Shown: one piece after another, positions 33,589 to 41,900 of the stretch
How the letters are laid out: every line of letters starts with the position of its first letter
Position numbering within the stretch: position 1 is the first letter of the stretch
Source of the DNA: Micromonospora sp. WMMD961
Lineage (GTDB): Bacteria; Actinomycetota; Actinomycetes; Mycobacteriales; Micromonosporaceae
Assembly: GCF_029626145.1 (NCBI RefSeq)
Contig: NZ_JARUBJ010000002.1
Span: 216,501 to 280,500, forward strand
Direction of reading: 5' to 3'
Length of the DNA: 64,000 nucleotides
The notes under the pieces: generated by a model
What the model saw: only the letters and a program-made list of their open reading frames with translations
Databases searched by the model: none
Told to the model about the DNA's origin: nothing
Made by a program: the position numbers and the translations under genes

Positions 33589-34266
33589 ATGACCGCGATC
33601 CGACCCGACGAGGCGCTCGCCGAGGCGTACGCCAGCATCACCGCGGCGGTCGACGGCCTGGACGACTCCGGCCTGCAACGAACCACCCGCTGTCACGGCT
33701 GGCTCGTCGCGGACCTGCTGCTGCACGTGCTCGGCGACGCCCAGCGCGCGCTGGTCGCACTGGCCAGCCCCTCGGACGGCCCCGCCGACGTCGACGACGT
33801 GAGCTACTGGCGTGACTTCCCCGGCGGCGGCGACGAAGCCAGCCGGCACGCCTGGTGGGTTCGCCGTTCGGCCGCCGCCTTCGACCGTCCGACCGGCATC
33901 GTCCGGCTCTGGCGGGACACCGCCCCGGCGGCGGTCCGCGCCGCCACGGCAGCCGACCCCGAGGGGTACGTGACCACGCAGGGCCACGTGCTGCGCGTAC
34001 CGGATTTCCTCGCGACCCTGACCACCGAGGCTGTCGTCCATTACCTGGACCTGACGCTGGAACTCCCCGACACGCCACCGCCCAACCCATTGGCGGTACG
34101 CGTCGCGGTAGCGACCATGGACGGCCTGCTCAGTGACGACACCGTTCGACCCACCGCGTGGGACGACCACGACTTCCTGCTGAAGGCCACCGGGCGCGTC
34201 CCGCTGACCGACCGGGACCGGCTGGAGCTGGGCGAGTCGGCGGGCTGGTTCCCACTGCTCGGCTGA
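33589..34266 (+). CDS. Maleylpyruvate isomerase N-terminal (DinB-like) domain protein
   Basis: A 225-residue protein of the mycothiol-dependent maleylpyruvate isomerase/DinB fold. The N-terminal helical bundle has LQRTTRCHGWLVADLLLHVL with the metal-type His, and a second His lies in FLATLTTEAVVHYLDLTLE. This superfamily includes mycothiol-dependent enzymes. ATG at 33589; 107 nt after the zinc-ribbon gene. It converges with the response regulator gene (3 nt). Substrate unknown. Confidence 0.8.
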   Translation: MTAIRPDEALAEAYASITAAVDGLDDSGLQRTTRCHGWLVADLLLHVLGDAQRALVALASPSDGPADVDDVSYWRDFPGGGDEASRHAWWVRRSAAAFDRPTGIVRLWRDTAPAAVRAATAADPEGYVTTQGHVLRVPDFLATLTTEAVVHYLDLTLELPDTPPPNPLAVRVAVATMDGLLSDDTVRPTAWDDHDFLLKATGRVPLTDRDRLELGESAGWFPLLG

Positions 34267-34269
34267 CAG

Positions 34270-34965
34270 TCAGCTCGCGGCCAACCCGTTCTGGTACGCC
34301 CACACCACAGTCTGCACCCGGTCCCGTACGCCGATCTTGGTCATCGCCCGCCCGAGGTGCGACTTGACCGTGCTGGTCTCGATGAAGAGTTCGTCGGCGA
34401 TCTCGTTGTTGGACAAACCCTTGGCGAGCAACCGTACGATCTCGGCTTCGCGGGGGGTGAGCTGCTGCGCCGCTGCGGACTCGGGCGGTGCCGCCGGTCG
34501 CCGCCGGGCGAACTCCGAGATCACCCGGCGGGTCACGACCTGGTCGACGAGACCGTAGCCATTGGCCAGCCGACGGATCGCGTCGATCAGATCCTCGGGC
34601 TCGCAGTCTTTGAGGATGAACCCACTGGCCCCGGATTCGAGTGCGCCGAAGACGTACTCGTCGAGGTCGAACGTGGTCACCACCAGGATGGCTGGCGGCG
34701 ACTCGGGCGCGTCGGCGAGGATCTCGCGGGTCGCGGTGAGTCCGTCACCGCCGGGCATCCGAACATCCATGCAGATGACGTCCGGACGCAGTCGAGCGGC
34801 CACCGCCACCGCAGACGATCCGCTGGACGCCTCCGCCACCACCTCGATGTCGTCCGCCTGCTCCAGGAGCACCCGGAAGCCGGCCCGCACCACCGCCTGG
34901 TCGTCGACCAGCATCACTCGAATCGTCCCAGCATCAGCCTCAGCCGCAGTCCCAGAACCGGTCAC
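34270..34965 (-). CDS. NarL/LuxR-family response regulator
   Basis: A 231-residue two-component regulator. The receiver domain (about 16-130) has D21/D22, the phosphorylation site Asp67 in ICMDVRMPGG, the T in VVTTFD and Lys in GFILKDCEP. The C-terminal LuxR helix-turn-helix is LTPREAEIVRLLAKGLSNNE then VKSHLGRAMTKI. GTG at 34965 overlaps the histidine kinase stop by 4 nt, so the pair is translationally coupled. Likely partner of the kinase immediately upstream; its target might be the downstream serine hydrolase gene, though that is inferred only. Confidence 0.93.
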   Translation of the reverse strand: MTGSGTAAEADAGTIRVMLVDDQAVVRAGFRVLLEQADDIEVVAEASSGSSAVAVAARLRPDVICMDVRMPGGDGLTATREILADAPESPPAILVVTTFDLDEYVFGALESGASGFILKDCEPEDLIDAIRRLANGYGLVDQVVTRRVISEFARRRPAAPPESAAAQQLTPREAEIVRLLAKGLSNNEIADELFIETSTVKSHLGRAMTKIGVRDRVQTVVWAYQNGLAAS

Positions 34966-36302
34966 GACGAATCACTTCCCTTTGATGTCAGCGTCACTTT
35001 GACAGACCAGCCGGATTCGGTCGTCGGCCCGGCCGCGAAACGTGCGCCGATCAACTGCGCTCGTTCCCGCATGCCGATCAGCCCAACCCCGCTGCTGGTG
35101 CGCACCGCCGGCTCGGAACGCCGCGCTGGCGGGCCATTCACCACCGTCAGCGACACCTCGCGCGGCAGGTAGCGCAGCGTGATCAGCACCGGCGCTCCCG
35201 GCGCGTGCTGCCGCGCGTTCGACAGAGACTCCTGCACCATCCGGTAGAGAGCGACGTCGGCGATCGGCGGGACCGGACGTGGCGACCCAACGCCCACGAA
35301 CTCGACCGGCGTGCCCAGGTCCCGAGCGGTCCGGACCAGGTCATCGAGCACGGCCAGCCCCGGCACCGGAACGCTCCCCTCACCATCGTGGCCGGGTGTG
35401 TCGCCGCTTCCGCTGCCGTCGGCCGGGGTCCCGCGCAGCACCCCGACCACCAGCCGCAGGTTGTTCAGGGTCTCCTTGCCCTGGGACCGGATCCAGGCCA
35501 CGCCGGCCTTCGCCGCCTCCGGGTCCCGATCAATCAGCCGGTGGACCGCCGCCGCCTGTACCACCATTCCGGACAGGTGGTGAGCGGCGACGTCGTGCAG
35601 TTCCCGGGCCATCTGGGTGCGTTCCGCCTCGATCGCGGCCCGCACCTTCGCCTGCTGGGCCCGGACCGCCTCGGCGGCCTGCAGACGCAACAGCTGTGTG
35701 TAGCGTCGGCGGGTCGCCACGTAGTTGCCGACGACGACCGCGCCGAGATTGGACAGTGCGCTCGACCCGGCAGGGCCGAAAGCCGGCAGCAGAAGATCCG
35801 GATTCGTCACGGCGGCGGTGCCGAACGCCGCTGCCGCCTCCACCACCACCGCCGCGCCGACCAGCACGAACGCCGTCCGGGCCGGCAGCAGAACCCCGAT
35901 GGTGTACGCGACGACGAAGGGCGCGAGTACCCGGATCGTCGCGTCTGGTGGGGACAGGGCGATCATGGCGACCTGAAGGCCGACGATGCCGGCGAGGCAG
36001 AGCAGCGGGCGGACCCGGCGCAGGCAGAGCAGCAGCGCCTGCCCGACCCCGAGGGCGACGAGCAGCCAGGCCCGCACCGGGTCGACCACGATTTCGCCCG
36101 GTGGCGTCACGACCCAGAACAGAGCCGCCATCACCGTGAACGTCACCCCGGCGACGCAGGCCGCGAGCAGACAGTCCCGGGCGAACGGCCCGGTCACCCC
36201 GAGGTTGGCGAGCAGTACGTCCAAGCGCTTCGTGAGCCGGGGCGGGTCCGCCGGCTCGATCGGCTCGGCGGTGACCGGGGCGCCCCCGATGTGATCGTTC
36301 AC
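34962..36302 (-). CDS. Sensor histidine kinase (HisKA_3 type)
   Basis: A 446-residue kinase with about five N-terminal membrane helices (residues 40-185) and no large extracellular domain. The dimerisation box with the phosphoacceptor is MARELHDVAAHHLSG (His236), and the ATPase region has SLSNARQHAPGAPVLITLRY and GVGLIGMRERAQLIGARF (G-box). It autophosphorylates and passes phosphate to the coupled NarL-type regulator. GTG at 36302. Confidence 0.92.
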   Translation of the reverse strand: MNDHIGGAPVTAEPIEPADPPRLTKRLDVLLANLGVTGPFARDCLLAACVAGVTFTVMAALFWVVTPPGEIVVDPVRAWLLVALGVGQALLLCLRRVRPLLCLAGIVGLQVAMIALSPPDATIRVLAPFVVAYTIGVLLPARTAFVLVGAAVVVEAAAAFGTAAVTNPDLLLPAFGPAGSSALSNLGAVVVGNYVATRRRYTQLLRLQAAEAVRAQQAKVRAAIEAERTQMARELHDVAAHHLSGMVVQAAAVHRLIDRDPEAAKAGVAWIRSQGKETLNNLRLVVGVLRGTPADGSGSGDTPGHDGEGSVPVPGLAVLDDLVRTARDLGTPVEFVGVGSPRPVPPIADVALYRMVQESLSNARQHAPGAPVLITLRYLPREVSLTVVNGPPARRSEPAVRTSSGVGLIGMRERAQLIGARFAAGPTTESGWSVKVTLTSKGSDSS

Positions 36303-36361
36303 CGTGTCAGCATCCTCTGCTCATAGATCGAGACGGATCGGGAGGGGTGGGGACGGGACGG

Positions 36362-38434
36362 TCAGTAGGAGATATTCGGCGAGAGCAGCATGAACTCGAC
36401 GGCGAACCATCCCGTACCGACGAGGGCCAGCAGGACCAGGGCGCTGCCGGTGATCCGCGACCAGCCGACCCGCCGACGGACGTCGTCCACCAGCCGGACC
36501 GCTGCCGGGACCACCCCGAGTAGGCCGATCAGCTGGGCCACCTGCACGGTGCGCAACGAGACGGTGGAGAGATCCTCCAGGCCGATGACGAGCACGAAAC
36601 TTCCCACCCAGCCGCCGACCGCGAGCAGGGCGAAGCCGACGGCGACGCGGCTCAGGATGCGCGCGGTGCGTCCAGCCCGATCACGCGGTGCCCGCCGCCG
36701 CAGCCGGCGACCGATCGCCCCGATCGGCCAGGCCAGGACGGTGAGCAGGAGGATGACCACCGAGCCGACGATTACCGGGATGGCCAGGTAGGTGCTGCGG
36801 GCGGCCTCGACCGGCACCAGGGCGAACGCGGAGTCGAAACCGATAACTTCGACCCGGCCGTCTACCGCTCGCATCGCGATCGTTTCCTGCCCGCCCACCT
36901 CACGCCAGACCCAGGGCTCGCTCTCTTCGTAGACGGCGGCGGAATCGGCCATCGGACGCGGTTCGAGCAGCAGCCGGCCGTCCTCGCGGACGCTCACCGT
37001 GGTACGCCCGGACAGGCCGATCAGGGTCAGGAAGTTGCTCTTGATCATGCGGGAGCTTTCGTAGGTGCCGGCGGCCATCGCGGCCCGCTCGGCCGTGCCC
37101 GAGGCGTCGGTGATCGGGGCGGCCAGCTCGGTCTCCGACACCTTGTTCGCCGCCGCGCCGGGCACCGCCGGGAAGTAACGGTCGGCGAAGGCTTTCGTCA
37201 GCTTCTGTCGAAGCTGGTGGTTGGCCAGGCCCGACGTGCCGGTGCTGTTGAGCGAGATGAACAGGCCGGCGCCCTCGTCCGGGTAGATCTGCAGGTGGCT
37301 GTGGAAAAAGGGGGTGTCGCCGCCGTGGCCGAGGATCCGACGGCCGTTGCGGCTCTCGTCGAAGAACCCGAGCGCCATCCGGGGTGCACCGGCGAGGGTG
37401 CCGAGGGTGCTGGCGTCAAGCGCCGGCTGGTGCATCAGGTCAAGCGTCGGCTCGTCCAGTATCGGGGTGCCGCCGACCGGTTCGCCGAGGTGAGCGAGCA
37501 TGAACCGGGCCATGTCCGGGGCCGTGGCGCTCATCGAGCCGGCGGGCGGGGTGCCGATGATCTCGAAGTACCCGGGTGGGGACGACGCGTTGTCGTACCC
37601 CTTCGAGACGCGGCCTGCAAGGTCGGCGGGGAGCGGCTGGTTGAAGGAGGACGACGTCATGCCGAGGCGGTCGAAGACGTTACGGTCGACGTACTCCTCG
37701 AAGGGGATACCGCTGACCCGTTCGACGATGTACCCGGCGAGTGAGTTGCCGTAGTTGGAGTAGGCCGGCACGGTGCCCGGCCGGTAGATCTGCTCCGGCG
37801 GGTCGGTGACCAGAGCCTCGCGCAGGTCGGCCCGAGTGCCTTCCTTGCCGATGAGGCCGGCGATCCGCTCCTCGAACCCGGCGGTGTGGGTCAGCAGGTG
37901 GCGCAGGGTGATCGGCTCGTCGAAGTTGCGGGGGATGGTGAAGTCGAGGTAGGCGGCGATGTCGGCGTCGAGGTCGACCCTGCCGTCCTGGACGAGTTGC
38001 ATCGCGGCGGTGGCGGTGGCGAGCTTCGACACCGATCCGATCCGGAACAGGTGCCGCTCGGGGTCGACCGGCACCGGCTCGGTGCCCTCGCTGCCGGTGT
38101 CGACGTGGCCGTACCCCCGGGTGGTGACGGTCTCGCCGTCGTTGACGACAGCGACCGTCGCCCCGGCGATGTCATTGGCTTTCAGCGCGGCCGGGAGCAT
38201 CTCGTCGAGCCAGGCGTTCACGTCGCTGGCGTTCAACACGCGCGGTTCGACGGCTGCTGCCGGGGCGTCGCTCGTCGGGGTCGGCTCCTGCGCGGCACCG
38301 GCACCGCAGCCGACGACGCCCGTCCCGACGACGACCGCGGTTGCCAGGGCGGCACCGAGACGCCGCAGGCGGAATGCCGGCCAGGACCGGTACGACCGGG
38401 AGGAAGTCTGCGCTGGTGCATCGTTCTGCTTCAT
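36362..38434 (-). CDS. Serine hydrolase lipoprotein (class C beta-lactamase fold) with C-terminal membrane helices
   Basis: A 690-residue protein. The start carries a lipoprotein signal (ATAVVVGTGVVGC, Cys43). Residues about 65-400 are a beta-lactamase/DD-peptidase-like domain: the SxxK motif SVSK at 134-137, YSN at 225-227, and HGGDT late in the domain. A linker of about 100 residues and three to four membrane helices follow (for example LAIPVIVGSVVILLLTVLAW). Likely a penicillin-binding-related esterase or peptidase. ATG at 38434 is chosen because the lipobox then sits at the right distance; an in-frame longer opening is likely spurious. A dyad at 38490-38513 lies upstream. Confidence 0.85.
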   Translation of the reverse strand: MKQNDAPAQTSSRSYRSWPAFRLRRLGAALATAVVVGTGVVGCGAGAAQEPTPTSDAPAAAVEPRVLNASDVNAWLDEMLPAALKANDIAGATVAVVNDGETVTTRGYGHVDTGSEGTEPVPVDPERHLFRIGSVSKLATATAAMQLVQDGRVDLDADIAAYLDFTIPRNFDEPITLRHLLTHTAGFEERIAGLIGKEGTRADLREALVTDPPEQIYRPGTVPAYSNYGNSLAGYIVERVSGIPFEEYVDRNVFDRLGMTSSSFNQPLPADLAGRVSKGYDNASSPPGYFEIIGTPPAGSMSATAPDMARFMLAHLGEPVGGTPILDEPTLDLMHQPALDASTLGTLAGAPRMALGFFDESRNGRRILGHGGDTPFFHSHLQIYPDEGAGLFISLNSTGTSGLANHQLRQKLTKAFADRYFPAVPGAAANKVSETELAAPITDASGTAERAAMAAGTYESSRMIKSNFLTLIGLSGRTTVSVREDGRLLLEPRPMADSAAVYEESEPWVWREVGGQETIAMRAVDGRVEVIGFDSAFALVPVEAARSTYLAIPVIVGSVVILLLTVLAWPIGAIGRRLRRRAPRDRAGRTARILSRVAVGFALLAVGGWVGSFVLVIGLEDLSTVSLRTVQVAQLIGLLGVVPAAVRLVDDVRRRVGWSRITGSALVLLALVGTGWFAVEFMLLSPNISY

Positions 38435-38489
38435 ACCCGAGAGCCTGTTGCAGCGGCGCAGCCGCGCCATCTGGCGCAGGACCACATTC

Positions 38490-38513
38490 GACTTACGACC
38501 AAAGTGGTAAGTC
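38490..38513. promoter_or_regulatory. GACTTAC-N10-GTAAGTC inverted repeat
   Basis: A perfect 7-bp dyad with a 10-nt spacer, about 56-80 bp upstream of the serine hydrolase start, in an AT-richer patch. It resembles a TetR-type operator. No regulator gene adjoins it. Confidence 0.4.
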
Positions 38514-38680
38514 TCAGCCGACCAGCTGACGTGTCGAGGTGGCAGAAGTCGATGGCCAACCGGCCAACGTGTACCGTTCGGATCTCGGCCACGGGCGCTG
38601 ACGTGCGACTCTGCCCGCCACGGGAGCGCAGTTGATCATCCGGTTGGCTCGTGCGATCTGCGCCGCTGGCAGACGAAACC

Positions 38681-41503
38681 TCATCCGATGGCCATGTCCA
38701 CAAATCTCGATAGATGCAATTGGGCGGCGACGGTCACGGTGTCGGTGGGCCCATTCCGATGCTTGGCAACGATGAAATCCGCCTCCCCGGCCCGCGGCGA
38801 CTCCTTGTCGTAGTAGTCGTCGCGGTGCAACAGGATGACAACGTCGGCATCTTGCTCAATTGATCCCGATTCACGCAAATCGGACAGCTGGGGTCGCTTG
38901 TCGGTACGCTGCTCCGGGCCACGGTTCAGCTGACTGACAGCGATGACCGGGCACTCGACCTCCTTGGCCAACAGCTTCAGGCCACGGGAGAGGTCCGCGA
39001 CCTCCTGCTGACGACTCTCGGTGCGCTTCGGTGACGTCATCAGCTGGAGATAGTCGACCACGATCATCTTGAGGTCGTGCCGCTGCTTGAGCCGCCGCGC
39101 CTTGGCCCGGATCTCCATCAGGTTCATGCTCGGCGTGTCGTCCACGAAGAGCGGCGCTTCGCTGATCTCGCCCATGCAGCGGGCCAGCTTCGTCCAGTCG
39201 TCGTCGGAGAGCTGCCCACTGCGCAGTACGTGCAGCGGCACCCGCGCCTCGGCCGAGAGCAGTCGCATGACGATCTCGACCTTGCTCATTTCCAGCGAGA
39301 AGATGGCCGCCGCCTGGTTGGCCCGAATCGCGGCGTTTCGAGCGAAATCCATGCTGGCCGTGCTGTTGTGGGTAGGGATCATCGCGCGGCTGGCCAGGTA
39401 CAGGTGTTCGTCGTTGTCGACAGTCACGCACCGCACCGGCACGCTGGGGACCGGCCGGACCTCGACGATGAACCGCGAGGTCGTTCGAACGTCGGAGGTG
39501 GTGCGGCGGCGTTCGACGTGTGCATCCTGCTTGCGCCTGAGGCGGAAGATGACATCCGGTGTAGAGAAGTTCACCGTGTACGCGATCGACGACTCGGGGG
39601 TGCGGCCGCGTACCGGCTTCGCGTTTACCGTGCAGCGGTAACCGAGGCTGACAATGAGTTCGCGTACGTCATCAGCCAGCCGCTTCGAGGTCGACGTGTA
39701 CTGCAGGTTGCCGGAGGGTCCGACGGTCCCGTCGGTGTCCATCAGCCCGGCGAGCAACGCCCTGCGCTGAGCCTCCGAGGCGCGCAGATAGACGCGCGGG
39801 ATGTGCTTGCTTCCCGCTACTCCCACCTGACGCAACAGCCCGAGAAAGGAACCGTTCCGGTGACGGGAGTCGGCACACTTCCTGGTCGCTGGATTCTCAC
39901 GCAACGCCCTGGTGGAACCGCCACAGTCCACGCAGACACCGTTCGCCGGAGCAGCGGACGTGGGCTGCAGCAGAACGGTGTAGACCATCGGCCCGCTGGG
40001 CCGCACGACGAAGCCGTCCGCCTCGACGTGCGTGACCATCTCCGGATCCGCCGTGGTGAAGCGGCTGGCGTCGCTGTGCCCGTCACCGAGCCACGCTCCC
40101 AACGTGTAGGGAGGAATCAGCAGGTCCTGGTCCGGCAGTTGAAGGGGAGCGCTGTTTCGTACGGCATGGTTGAGCCGCCGCTGGGCGGTGTCAGTACGCA
40201 GCGTGGCTGCGATCTCGGCGGTGGTGACGACGCCGTCGTGTTCGGCCCGGCTGCCGGCATTGACCTCCCGCTCGGCTCGTTCGAGAAGCGCGCTCAGCAG
40301 CGGACCGGCCGGATAGCCGGGCGCAGTCCAGTTCCGTGGCTTGCCGCTGCGGACGATGGGGCGGCTGATCCGGCCAACCGACCCGACCTCACGGGCGACG
40401 GTGTGCAGGACATGCCGAAACTCCGGCCCTACCTGCTCAATCGTGTCGAAGAGCGTGATCGGCTGGTTGCGCAGGGAGCTCAGCCGCTCATGTGCGGCAC
40501 GTACGTTGGCGAGCGACGATTCGGGCCGGTGTCGCCTTTGCCGAGCCGGCCCCTGCCGCCGACTGGCGCGGCTGGTTGTCTTCCACAGGTGCTCCGCGTC
40601 GGCCACGATGACCGTGCCGTCGGAGAACTCCACCTCGTAGCAGGGGCGGTCGTGCATGACGTCGAAGGCGTGCGTGACCGTGGTCGGAGAGCCGTCCGCC
40701 GCCAATAGTTGATCGCCCGCCTTGACCTCACCCATCGTGGTCCAGCCGTCCGGGGTCGGCAGTGGGGTGTCGAGCGCGAGCGCCTTACCGAGACCAGGTC
40801 GACCGGCGACGATGATCAATTGACCGGCGTGCAGGCCGTTGAGCAGCCGGTCCAGGTCGCTGAAGCCGGTCGGTACGCCGGTCATCACACCGCCCTGCGC
40901 CCCCACCGCCTCGATCTCGTCCAGCGTCGGCTGCAACATGTCGGCGAGGATCGCGAAGTCCTCGCTGACCCGGCGTTCGGTGACGTCGTAGACGGCCTGC
41001 TGGGCAAGGTCCACGATGTCGTCCACGTCGCGGCTGCCGCCGCTCGCGGTGCCGTAGCCCAGCTGGACGATCTTGGTGCCGGCCTCGACCAACCGGCGAA
41101 GCACCGCCCGTTCGCTGACGATCCGCGCGTAGTAGGCCGCGTTAGCGGCGGTGGGCACGCTGGCGATGAGGGTGTGCAGGTAGGGCGCGCCGCCGATGCG
41201 GGCCAGATCGCCCGAGTCGGTCAGCGCGGCGGCCACGGTGATCGGGTCGGCGGGCTCGCCCCGACCGTAGATGTCCAGGATGACGTCGAAGATGGTGGCG
41301 TGCACCGGCCGGTAGAAGTCGTTGGTCTTGAGGATCTCGACGACGTCGGCGATGGCGTCCTTGGAGAGCAGCATGCCGCCGAGGACGCACTGCTCGGCTG
41401 CCACGTCCTGCGGCGGGGTCTTGTCGAACTGGCCGTCCCGCTGCGCCGGTGGTTGGCCTCCGCCGGAGCGTGACTCTGCCCGCATGTCGTCAGTGACCGA
41501 CAC
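38681..41503 (-). CDS. dnaB: Replicative DNA helicase DnaB interrupted by an intein
   Basis: Precursor of 940 residues; the mature helicase is about 467 residues. The N-extein (residues 1-240) ends at the Walker A Lys in GRPGLGK, and the C-extein continues STASMDFARNAAIR, so the intein cuts the ATP-binding loop and the unspliced protein cannot hydrolyse ATP. C-extein landmarks: IFSLEMSKVEIVMRLL, MIVVDYLQLMTSPKR, AVSQLNRGPE and EQDADVVILLHRDDYY. GTG at 41503 has GGAGGGGGG just upstream. DnaB unwinds DNA at the fork. It lies 3' of the rplI-rpsF block, as in related genomes, with an unrelated membrane gene between. Confidence 0.95.
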   Translation of the reverse strand: MSVTDDMRAESRSGGGQPPAQRDGQFDKTPPQDVAAEQCVLGGMLLSKDAIADVVEILKTNDFYRPVHATIFDVILDIYGRGEPADPITVAAALTDSGDLARIGGAPYLHTLIASVPTAANAAYYARIVSERAVLRRLVEAGTKIVQLGYGTASGGSRDVDDIVDLAQQAVYDVTERRVSEDFAILADMLQPTLDEIEAVGAQGGVMTGVPTGFSDLDRLLNGLHAGQLIIVAGRPGLGKALALDTPLPTPDGWTTMGEVKAGDQLLAADGSPTTVTHAFDVMHDRPCYEVEFSDGTVIVADAEHLWKTTSRASRRQGPARQRRHRPESSLANVRAAHERLSSLRNQPITLFDTIEQVGPEFRHVLHTVAREVGSVGRISRPIVRSGKPRNWTAPGYPAGPLLSALLERAEREVNAGSRAEHDGVVTTAEIAATLRTDTAQRRLNHAVRNSAPLQLPDQDLLIPPYTLGAWLGDGHSDASRFTTADPEMVTHVEADGFVVRPSGPMVYTVLLQPTSAAPANGVCVDCGGSTRALRENPATRKCADSRHRNGSFLGLLRQVGVAGSKHIPRVYLRASEAQRRALLAGLMDTDGTVGPSGNLQYTSTSKRLADDVRELIVSLGYRCTVNAKPVRGRTPESSIAYTVNFSTPDVIFRLRRKQDAHVERRRTTSDVRTTSRFIVEVRPVPSVPVRCVTVDNDEHLYLASRAMIPTHNSTASMDFARNAAIRANQAAAIFSLEMSKVEIVMRLLSAEARVPLHVLRSGQLSDDDWTKLARCMGEISEAPLFVDDTPSMNLMEIRAKARRLKQRHDLKMIVVDYLQLMTSPKRTESRQQEVADLSRGLKLLAKEVECPVIAVSQLNRGPEQRTDKRPQLSDLRESGSIEQDADVVILLHRDDYYDKESPRAGEADFIVAKHRNGPTDTVTVAAQLHLSRFVDMAIG
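39365..40783 (-). other. Class 3 LAGLIDADG intein within dnaB
   Basis: 473 residues, inserted between GRPGLGK and STAS. The first residue is Ala (ALALDTPLPTPDGW), so the class 1 nucleophile is absent. The class 3 WCT set is present: Trp67 in EHLWKTT, Cys452 in VRCVTVDNDEH and Thr471 in IPTHN; the last residues are His472-Asn473 followed by Ser+1. A homing endonuclease of LAGLIDADG type is inserted: block C TLGAWLGDGHSDAS and block E LLAGLMDTDGTVG, each with an acidic residue. A possible zinc finger lies before block E (VCVDCGG, then KCADSRH). The endonuclease looks complete. Confidence 0.93.
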
Positions 41504-41900
41504 GGGTCCCCCCTCCACTGCACCGAACCCGGTCCCAGCTCTACCGCTGGGGTACGACGCTTCCGTCCGACCGGGCCGGTCGATCGGGGGCCATCGGGCC
41601 GGCGGTCGAGCGCCAACCATACGGACCCCGAGGTCAGAGACTCAACAACGCCGGTGGACGAGCCTCGGGACAACCTGTGGATGCCGGTGGACAGCATGTG
41701 CGCGGTGTGTGCACAGCCTGTGGACAACAGTTGGGGAATTCTTCGTCAAAGCCGTCTGACCTGCTGATACTTGCTCCCCAGCCTGTGGAGGAAGATATTT
41801 CGGTCGGCTCTGTGACACGATCGTCCCGTACTATCTCCAGCGAACGGCTACACCTGGACAGCGGATTCCGCTTTGGGTTCAGAAGGGTCACACTCCGGCC
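41504..41900. other. dnaB upstream region with DnaA-box cluster
   Basis: 397 bp between dnaB and the divergent membrane-protein gene. Three CCTGTGGA-type elements on the same strand lie at 41674-41684, 41717-41727 and 41782-41792; the middle one reads TTGTCCACA (perfect, minus strand, 41719-41727). The outer two have two or more mismatches. This suggests a DnaA-bound dnaB promoter. No other gene is evident. Confidence 0.5.
41719..41727 (-). promoter_or_regulatory. DnaA-box match (TTGTCCACA)
   Basis: Perfect match to the GC-rich-actinobacterial DnaA box on the minus strand, flanked by two weaker copies in the same orientation at 41676-41684 and 41784-41792, upstream of dnaB. Confidence 0.5.
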
